A stretch of DNA of 14,559 bases from Propionibacteriaceae bacterium. GTDB lineage: Bacteria > Actinomycetota > Actinomycetes > Propionibacteriales > Propionibacteriaceae. The notes under the pieces were generated by a model. That model was not told the DNA's origin. It ran no database searches and saw only the letters and a list, made by a program, of their open reading frames with translations. This document shows positions 1-5,999 of this stretch, one piece after another. The translations under genes were made by a program, and so were the position numbers. The stretch spans positions 11,457 through 26,015 of the forward strand of contig PMBM01000024.1 in the NCBI GenBank assembly GCA_003153855.1, written 5' to 3'. Position 1 is the stretch's first letter. The number at the start of each line of letters is the position of its first letter.

Positions 1-67
1 GCAAAGTGACGTATCACAGACGTGATCTGGGCCTCTTCCGAGTCGTAGTGCCTATGAAAGGACGTCG

Positions 68-1582
68 ATGATCAAGCCCACCGGCCGACCTGACCAGCTG
101 CCGAGCCTCGTCATCCGAGCGCTCGACCCGTCCTCAGCGCCGCGCGGCAGCGGGTTCCAGCAGACCGCGTACGTCGCCGACAGTCTCATCGTGTTCGGGC
201 GCGACCCTGCCGCCGTCCGTGACGCGACCGCGCGACTCGTCGGGGAGGGCGTCGTGGTCGGTGTCCGTCCCGTCTTCCGCGCCGACATCGAGCCGCTCGC
301 GAAGACCGCGGTCACGCAGATGTTGCAGGTGACCCTCTCGTACACGTCCGAGTCGGTCCGCAACGTCGACATGGTGTCGCTGGTCACCGAGCTGCAGCGC
401 GAGTTCGGCCAGTACGCCGTCGGCCTCGACCATGTCGTCACCACCGCCCCGTACCTCGCGGGCGTTCCCTACCTCGCTGGTGTTCCCTACCTGGCGGGTG
501 TCCCCTATTTGGCCGGCGTCCCGTACCTCGCGGGTGTCCCCTATCTCGCCGGAGTCTCGGCGATGCAGGAGTACGGGATGCCGGGCTTCGGCGGCCGCGC
601 GCCGGTCGCGCTCCTCATCGAGGACCCTGCGTGCCACGCGCCCGTACCTGCTCGCCGGCCGACCGTCGCCATCCTCGACACCGGCCTCGGCAAGCACCCG
701 TGGTTCGCCGATCCGGCGCTGGCGACCACTCACGTCACGTACGGCTCGTACCTGCTCGGGATGTACGGGAACCTGCCCGGTGCGGAGTGGCACCAGGCTC
801 CGGTCGACCCGCTCGACGGCTCCCTCGGCAGCGACGCGGGGCACGGCACGTTCATCTGCGGCATCATTCGCCAGATCTGCCCGTCGGCCCGGCTGCTCGC
901 CATCCCCGTGATGGCCGACGACGGCGTGGTCTCGGAGATCGGGCTCATGGTCACACTGTCCGCGCTGCTGTACCGCCATATCGACGGTGTGGTCCGCGGC
1001 AACCCCGACCTCGTCATCGACGTGCTCAACCTGTCGCTGGGCTACTACCACGAGAACGCGGACGACATCGCGTTCGACGGACCGTTCGCGGCGCTCCTCG
1101 CCGAGTTCGGACGCTGGGGCGTGGCGGTCGTGGCCTCCGCGGGCAACAGCGGTACGACCCGTCCCATGTACCCGGCGGCCTTCGCCGCAGCCCCTGACGA
1201 CCCGGCCGCTGTCCCCCAGGTCACGGTGGGCGCGCTCAACGCCGACGGGTCCAGCGTCGCGTACTTCTCCAACGCCGGCGCGTGGGTCACCGCGCACCGG
1301 ATCGGTGCTTCGCTGGTGAGCACCGTGCCGACGACGCTGTCCGGCGACGCCCAGCCAGCCGCCGGCCTCACGTACCAGGGCCTGCACCGTACGACCCCCG
1401 ATCCCGACATGTACACGTCCGGCTTCGCCACCTGGTCGGGTACGTCGTTCGCGGGACCGGTCCTCGCCGGCGAGATCGCCAGGGCGGTGGTCCACGACCC
1501 AGAGCTGACGGCCATCGGCCAGGCTGCCTGCATCGGCCGCGGCCGCCGAGCAGTGGCGACGGCCCACGGGAGAGCGATATGA
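68..1582 (+). CDS. Subtilisin-like (S8) serine protease with PYLAGV repeats
   Basis: 504 residues, first gene of the S8/sigma/small-protein/CHAT operon. The catalytic triad is visible: Asp204 in AILDTGLG, His259 in GHGTFICG and Ser460 in WSGTSFAGP, with oxyanion Asn360 in ASAGNSG. All are in subtilase order, so I expect an active endopeptidase. There is no signal peptide or membrane segment, so it probably acts in the cytoplasm, unlike most subtilases. Residues 1-125 form an N-terminal region of unknown fold, possibly a propeptide or sensor. Residues 128-163 are six identical PYLAGV hexapeptides, and the catalytic domain runs from about 197 to 480. The ATG at 68 follows an AAGGA ribosome site at 58-62 with 5-base spacing. 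The stop overlaps the start of the sigma gene (ATGA). The family call is solid; substrate and trigger are unknown, and the sigma factor or the 155-residue protein are guesses from context. Confidence 0.93.
   Translation: MIKPTGRPDQLPSLVIRALDPSSAPRGSGFQQTAYVADSLIVFGRDPAAVRDATARLVGEGVVVGVRPVFRADIEPLAKTAVTQMLQVTLSYTSESVRNVDMVSLVTELQREFGQYAVGLDHVVTTAPYLAGVPYLAGVPYLAGVPYLAGVPYLAGVPYLAGVSAMQEYGMPGFGGRAPVALLIEDPACHAPVPARRPTVAILDTGLGKHPWFADPALATTHVTYGSYLLGMYGNLPGAEWHQAPVDPLDGSLGSDAGHGTFICGIIRQICPSARLLAIPVMADDGVVSEIGLMVTLSALLYRHIDGVVRGNPDLVIDVLNLSLGYYHENADDIAFDGPFAALLAEFGRWGVAVVASAGNSGTTRPMYPAAFAAAPDDPAAVPQVTVGALNADGSSVAYFSNAGAWVTAHRIGASLVSTVPTTLSGDAQPAAGLTYQGLHRTTPDPDMYTSGFATWSGTSFAGPVLAGEIARAVVHDPELTAIGQAACIGRGRRAVATAHGRAI
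449..556 (+). repeat. Six tandem 18-bp units encoding PYLAGV
   Basis: Six uninterrupted in-frame hexapeptides (residues 128-163 of the S8 protease), identical in protein but different in synonymous positions. For example Pro is CCG or CCC, Leu is CTC, CTG or TTG, Gly is GGC, GGT or GGA, and Val is GTT or GTC. Divergence at silent sites with no amino-acid change suggests the peptide itself is selected. It sits between the N-terminal region and the catalytic domain, so it may be a linker, docking array or self-processing region. Confidence 0.95.
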
Positions 1583-2166
1583 CCATGCCCGACGTCGAAG
1601 CCTCGCTGTCGACCCGCGCCGCCATCGCGTTCGCCGAGTACCGCGCCGGTGACCGTCAGGCGCTGCGCACGCTCGTCGACGCCGTGACCCCGGTGCTGTG
1701 GCACGTGGCCCGCTCGTGCGGGCTGTCCACGGAGAATGCCGAGGACACGGTTCAGACCACGTGGCTCCGGCTCGTCGAGCATGCCGGCAGCATCACGACG
1801 CCACAGGCCGTCCTGGGGTGGCTCTGCACGACGACCAAGCGCGAGGCCTGGCGTGTACAGCGCATCGCTCGTACGGTCGACCCCATCGAAGAGTCCGACC
1901 TCGAGCCGGACGACCACACCCCGAACGACCCCGCCCACGTGGCTGCGATGAACGATGAGGCACGGCGCCTCTGGGAGCACTTCGTCACCCTCTCCCCCAA
2001 GTGCCAGCAGATCCTGCGCGTCGTCTGCATGGGCGGCGCCCCCGACTACGCCGGCCTCGCCGAAGCCATGGGCGTCCCGATCGGTTCGATCGGCCCCACC
2101 CGCGGCCGGTGCCTCGCCGCCCTGCGCAGCGTCCTTCTCGACGACCCCGACTGGAGCCTGACATGA
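1579..2166 (+). CDS. Sigma-70 family RNA polymerase sigma factor (ECF-like size)
   Basis: 195 residues from the ATG at 1579, which overlaps the protease stop by four bases; in-frame codons upstream lie inside the protease gene and are not the start. Region 2 is seen around residues 35-95: helix-forming sequence with AEDTVQTTWLRL, the usual core-binding signature (family form AEDxxQExxLR), then GWLCTTTKREAWR. Region 4 lies at about 130-190, with LSPKCQQILRVV followed by a helix-turn-helix (YAGLAEAMGVPIGSIGPTRGRCLAALR). It would direct RNA polymerase to a dedicated set of promoters. There is no membrane anti-sigma gene next to it; the neighbours are two proteases and a small soluble protein, so control by proteolysis of a partner is plausible. 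Family call is confident; the regulon is unknown. Confidence 0.93.
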   Translation: MTMPDVEASLSTRAAIAFAEYRAGDRQALRTLVDAVTPVLWHVARSCGLSTENAEDTVQTTWLRLVEHAGSITTPQAVLGWLCTTTKREAWRVQRIARTVDPIEESDLEPDDHTPNDPAHVAAMNDEARRLWEHFVTLSPKCQQILRVVCMGGAPDYAGLAEAMGVPIGSIGPTRGRCLAALRSVLLDDPDWSLT

Positions 2167-2630
2167 CCGCACATCCCGATGAGCCCATGGACGACATCGA
2201 CCTCGCCATCCTCGGCGCGCTACGCCACACGCTCACCCTGGCCGACCCCGTCCCACCCAGCCTGGTCGACGACATCGAGTTCAGCCTGTCGCTCGCCGCG
2301 ATGAACGCCGAGATCGCGCTTCTCTCCGACGATCTGGTGGGTGTGCGCGCACCGACCGCCGAGAGTGCCGACTCGGTGACGTTCACGAGCAGCACCATGA
2401 CGCTGATGGTCGTCATCGGACGTGACGACGGCCAGCTCCGGATCGACGCCTGGGTCTCCGGTGGCGGCATCACCGTCGAGCTCATCCAGGGCGCGGATCG
2501 CATGCCGGCCGTGAGCGACGTCAACGGACGCGTGAGCTGGTTCCCCGTTCAGCCCGGACTCGCCCGCTTCCTCATCTCGCCGATCACCTCGGGTGGTCGG
2601 CCGGTCATCACCCCCGCGATCGAGCTGTAG
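2163..2630 (+). CDS. Small beta-rich protein of the sigma/CHAT operon, function unknown
   Basis: 155 residues from the ATG at 2163, overlapping the sigma stop (ATGA). No signal peptide or membrane segment. The N-terminal third (about residues 10-55) is acidic and helical, with LADPVPPSLVDDIEFSLSLA and a following MNAEIALL stretch. The C-terminal two thirds alternate like beta strands and end in a pattern (DVNGRVSWFPVQPGLARFLI) reminiscent of carboxypeptidase-regulatory or transthyretin-like beta sandwiches. I do not know a named family. From memory, proteins of this look recur between small sigma factors and CHAT proteins in actinobacteria. Lying directly between the sigma factor and the caspase-like protease, it could be an anti-sigma-like partner, a protease substrate or an adaptor. 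That role is inference. Confidence 0.8.
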   Translation: MTAHPDEPMDDIDLAILGALRHTLTLADPVPPSLVDDIEFSLSLAAMNAEIALLSDDLVGVRAPTAESADSVTFTSSTMTLMVVIGRDDGQLRIDAWVSGGGITVELIQGADRMPAVSDVNGRVSWFPVQPGLARFLISPITSGGRPVITPAIEL

Positions 2631-2634
2631 GACC

Positions 2635-5178
2635 TTGGCGACGAGCGCTCAGCCGACGACGTCCCGGGCCACCGGGCGGCTGGAGCGCGCGACCGAGCTG
2701 TACGAGCGGGCCCGGGGCGACATCGCCGCCTACGCCATCGAAGCGGCCATGTCTCTGCTGGACGAAGCGACCGAGGAGCTCGCCGACGACCGGTCCGTGG
2801 GTGCGTCGGAGCTTCGGCTTCGCATCGCCATGTCCCGAACCTGGCGCTCGTTCGCGAGCGACCCGGAGGGTACGCAGCGGGAGCTGGACCGCGTCGCGTC
2901 CGAGGCCAAGGGACTGGGGCTCGACCACATCGTGCCGCTGGCGATGCTGCAGCAGGGCACCCTGTGGACCCGGCTGGGCGAGAACGCGCGGGCGCTGGAG
3001 GTCCTGGAACGGATCGCGCCGTACGAACAGCTCCTGGGCGTCGACGACCGCGTACGGCTCCTCATCAACCGGGGGACGACGGCGTCGCTGCTGCTGAAGA
3101 TCGAGGAGGCCTCGGCGGACCTCGGCGAGGCGGCCGCCCTGGCTCACCAGGCGGGGCTCGACAGGTTCGCGTACATGGCGCTGCACAACCGCGGCTTCGT
3201 CGAGTACCTGCGTGGCGACCTGCCCGCCGCGCTGCGGCTCATGGACGAGGCGGACCGGCTCGAGGCACCCGTCGACCGTGGCATCGCCCACCTGGATCGG
3301 GGACGGGTCCTCATCGAGGCCGGGCTCGTCACCGACGCGTGGGAGACGCTCCAGACGGCGCGAGCCAGCCTGGCTGAGGCAGGGCTCGAGACCGAGGCCG
3401 ACGAGGTCGAGCTGGACCTCGCGCGGTGCGAGGTGCTGATGGCGAGGGGTGACGACGCCGTGTCGCGCGTGGCGCCCCTCATCGAACGCTTCGCGGGGCG
3501 GGCCGCACGGTTCCGCGAGATTGAGGCGAGAGTGCTCAGGTCGGAGGCGCTGGCGTTCGGTGGGGAATCCGACGCGGGCGAGGCAGACCCGGCGGCGGCC
3601 GAAGCGCTCGCGCGGGATGCGGCCGAGGTCGATCCCCGGCTGAGCGACGTGGCCGGGACCCTGTACGCGGAGAGCTTGGTACGTACGGGTCGGGCCACAG
3701 CCGCATCCGTACGATCCGTGCAGTCGCTCGCTCGCTCCACCCAGCTCGCACGTCGCTGCCTGGCTCGCCGGGTCGCCGTGGACCTTGCCCTGGCAAGGGG
3801 AGACGAGGCAACAGCGCGACGCACGCTGCGGGCGGTGACCGAGGATCTCCGGAACGCCCGTCGCGGCGTCTCGAGCCTCGACCTCAAGACGGGCATGGCG
3901 CTCCATGCGTCGCCGCTCGCGGTCACGGACGTCGCCCTCGCGGCCCGGTCGGGGTCGGGGGCACGCGTGCTGGGGGTCACCGAGAGGTGGCGTACGGCGA
4001 CGGGGTCGATGCCGCAGGTGCGGCCCAGCGACGACCCTCCCGAGCAGGCGCTGTGGACGATGCTGCGCAAGCTTCGCGCCGACCAGCGCGAGGCCGCACC
4101 CGGCGGGGACCTCGCGGAGATCCGGAAGGCGATCGGCCGTACGGTCAGGGCCCTGCGGGAGACGTCCTGGGCGCGAGACCTCGGGGAGGGCGCCGACGAC
4201 GTCGCGGCCTCCAGCGCCGAGATCCGGGCCGCACTGTCCGACCGGCACACGGCGATGACGAGCATGGCGATCACGGGCGAGACGTTCGTGGCGGTGGTCT
4301 CGCGGGGCGGACGGTTCGAGCTGGTCACGCTCTCTGGCGCGCGGGAGATCCTCGAGCTGGCCCGACAGGCGGCCGCCGACCTCGAGGCACTGGCGCGCGT
4401 GACCTCGTCCGTACACGGTTCCGCCTTGCGCGCCGGCATCACAGGGTCGTTGTCGGGCACCCTTGAGATGCTCGATCGCGCCTTGTCGCCGGCGTTTCCG
4501 GCCGGGCGCGATCCGCTCCTGCTCGTACCGCCCGCGCAGCTCGCCGCCTTCCCCTGGGCCATGCTGCCCTCGGTGCGCGGCCGGGTCCTGACGGTGTCCC
4601 TGTCCGCCACGCACTGGGTGCGCCACGACGTGGTAGTGACGGACCCGGTGGTACGGGCGGTGGCCGGCCCCGACCTCCGGTCGGCGCAGGCCGAGCAGGA
4701 GGCCGTCGCGGCGACCTGGCAGCAGCCGAACGGATCGTGGTCGACGGGCCGCGACTTCCGCGACGCGCTCGTGGACGCTGACCTCGTCCACGTCGCCGCC
4801 CACGGCCAGCACGAGCCCGACAACCCCCTGTTCAGCTCGCTGCTGCTCGCCGACGGGCCCACGTTCGTCCACGAGGTCGAGGGCCTTCGGCTCCGAGCCC
4901 GTCACGTCGTGCTGTCCGCCTGCCGCGCGGGGAGGGTGAACGTACGACCGGGCGACGAGCCCCTCGGCCTCACCGCCTGCCTGCTGGCGTTCGGGGTGTC
5001 CACCGTCGTCGCGCCGGTGAGCGTGGTCGGCGACGACCTCGCGCTGGCGACCATGACCGCGTACCACGAGGGGCTTCGCGCCGGCCTCGACGCCGCGACC
5101 GCACTGGCTGCCGCCACCGACGGTCCCCTGCTCGCGGCGTCGTTCACCTGCTTCGGTGCGGGGTGGCGCGTCACCTGA
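2635..5178 (+). CDS. TPR-CHAT (caspase-like) protease
   Basis: 847 residues from a TTG at 2635, four bases after the preceding stop; an in-frame ATG at 2593 would overlap that gene by 38 bases and adds a poor-looking 14-residue head, so I prefer TTG. Residues 1 to about 400 are Ala/Leu/Glu-rich paired helices typical of TPR repeats (for example LERATELYERAR, and later units near LGENARALEVLERIAPYEQLLG). The C-terminal CHAT domain, roughly residues 560-847, carries the catalytic dyad His723 (HVAAHG) and Cys763 (VVLSACRAG), followed by GDEPLGLTACLLAFGVSTVVAPVSVV, which is typical of the family. The protein should cut targets after a signal sensed through the TPR half. It has no signal peptide. 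Last gene of the operon. Family call is very sure; partners and trigger are inferred only from neighbours. Confidence 0.93.
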   Translation: MATSAQPTTSRATGRLERATELYERARGDIAAYAIEAAMSLLDEATEELADDRSVGASELRLRIAMSRTWRSFASDPEGTQRELDRVASEAKGLGLDHIVPLAMLQQGTLWTRLGENARALEVLERIAPYEQLLGVDDRVRLLINRGTTASLLLKIEEASADLGEAAALAHQAGLDRFAYMALHNRGFVEYLRGDLPAALRLMDEADRLEAPVDRGIAHLDRGRVLIEAGLVTDAWETLQTARASLAEAGLETEADEVELDLARCEVLMARGDDAVSRVAPLIERFAGRAARFREIEARVLRSEALAFGGESDAGEADPAAAEALARDAAEVDPRLSDVAGTLYAESLVRTGRATAASVRSVQSLARSTQLARRCLARRVAVDLALARGDEATARRTLRAVTEDLRNARRGVSSLDLKTGMALHASPLAVTDVALAARSGSGARVLGVTERWRTATGSMPQVRPSDDPPEQALWTMLRKLRADQREAAPGGDLAEIRKAIGRTVRALRETSWARDLGEGADDVAASSAEIRAALSDRHTAMTSMAITGETFVAVVSRGGRFELVTLSGAREILELARQAAADLEALARVTSSVHGSALRAGITGSLSGTLEMLDRALSPAFPAGRDPLLLVPPAQLAAFPWAMLPSVRGRVLTVSLSATHWVRHDVVVTDPVVRAVAGPDLRSAQAEQEAVAATWQQPNGSWSTGRDFRDALVDADLVHVAAHGQHEPDNPLFSSLLLADGPTFVHEVEGLRLRARHVVLSACRAGRVNVRPGDEPLGLTACLLAFGVSTVVAPVSVVGDDLALATMTAYHEGLRAGLDAATALAAATDGPLLAASFTCFGAGWRVT

Positions 5179-5180
5179 GC

Positions 5181-5197
5181 CAGCCGACTCTCGGCTG
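5181..5197 (+). terminator. Hairpin just after the CHAT gene, possible terminator
   Basis: CAGCCG-ACTCT-CGGCTG forms a perfect 6-bp stem with a 5-base loop, starting 3 bases after the CHAT stop codon and lying between convergent genes. No T-run follows, as is common for putative terminators in high-GC genomes. A weaker 5-bp stem (CGCCA/TGGCG) lies further on, near 5228-5245. Confidence 0.45.
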
Positions 5198-5279
5198 AGC
5201 CACGTGCCGATCAGACCGTGCGGGGGCGCCACCGTCCCCTGGCGTTCCACTTCGGCAGGGCCGTCACCACGCAGGGCGT

Positions 5280-5999
5280 TCAGCGGCTCGTGGCGCGCCC
5301 CAGGGCCGAGGCCAGCTGCTCCAGGTCCGGCGTCACGCCGGGGGCCGACTCGACGTCGCCGAGACCGACCTTGCTCCCGTTCCGGACGACCACCTCGTGC
5401 CACGTCGTCTTCCCGGCACCTGCTCCGTACTCGACCCAGTAGTCCCTGATGCTGACATCTGAGGCCTGGGTGGTCGTGATCGCCCGGATGTACGGGGTGG
5501 TCGCTGTGACGGTCTTGGGCGCTGGGCAGTGGGCGATCGCTGCGGCGAAGACCGCCATGAAGTGGCTGGCCGTTGCCGCGGAGTCGTACTCGAGAAGCAG
5601 GACCACGGCATTGAGTGAGCCCGAGACGTACTGACCCTGCCGAACCGACCTCGCCAGCGGGAACGCCGGGATGGCCTTGAGCCCTGAGCAGCCGATGGGG
5701 ACCAGCCCTGTGTTCGTCTCCGCCGGGTCGCGCGTGGTCTGCCAGGAGGGCGACTGGTTCGCATCGCCGCCGTTCGGGTTGCTGGACCAGTCGCTCCCGA
5801 TCGCCGATGGTTCGGGCAGGCTGGGCGACACGACGCTGCTGGAGCTCGCAGGCGTTCCGCTCGGACTCGTCGGTGCGGCCGTGCCGGAACCTGTGGGGAC
5901 GGGAGGCTGTGTCTGCTGCGGGGACCTCTGCGCCGAGCAGCCGGAGAGCAGCACGGCTACGGCCAGTAGCGCCAACACCGCTGACCTCACGTCGGTCAT
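5280..5999 (-). CDS. Secreted lipoprotein, possible PknH-type extracellular sensor-like domain
   Basis: 239 residues from the ATG at 5999, which overlaps the stop of the upstream lectin/peptidase gene (ATGA), so the two are co-translated. The N-terminus is a lipoprotein signal with lipobox LSGC (Cys21). A Ser/Pro/Thr/Gly linker follows to about residue 95, then a globular domain with two cysteines (Cys104 and Cys158) that may form a disulfide. The size, the cysteine pair and patterns such as AVFAAAIAHC recall PknH C-terminal-like domains of actinobacterial lipoproteins. The resemblance is weak and is my judgement only. It is anchored on the outside of the membrane. Coupling to a wall-binding peptidase suggests a shared cell-envelope job. 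Exact function not known. Confidence 0.85.
   Translation of the reverse strand: MTDVRSAVLALLAVAVLLSGCSAQRSPQQTQPPVPTGSGTAAPTSPSGTPASSSSVVSPSLPEPSAIGSDWSSNPNGGDANQSPSWQTTRDPAETNTGLVPIGCSGLKAIPAFPLARSVRQGQYVSGSLNAVVLLLEYDSAATASHFMAVFAAAIAHCPAPKTVTATTPYIRAITTTQASDVSIRDYWVEYGAGAGKTTWHEVVVRNGSKVGLGDVESAPGVTPDLEQLASALGRATSR

Noticed and set aside
449..556. CRISPR-like array of 18-base repeats
   Set aside because: Repeats are adjacent without spacers, in frame, and encode one identical hexapeptide; not a CRISPR array.
134..1567. 477-residue open frame on the minus strand across the S8 protease
   Set aside because: It is antisense to a gene with an intact catalytic triad, is rich in Arg/Gly/Val with no recognisable domain, and is a usual shadow in high-GC DNA.
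3144..4862. 572-residue open frame on the minus strand inside the CHAT gene
   Set aside because: Ser/Arg/Ala-rich and antisense to conserved TPR helices; no domain or ribosome site.
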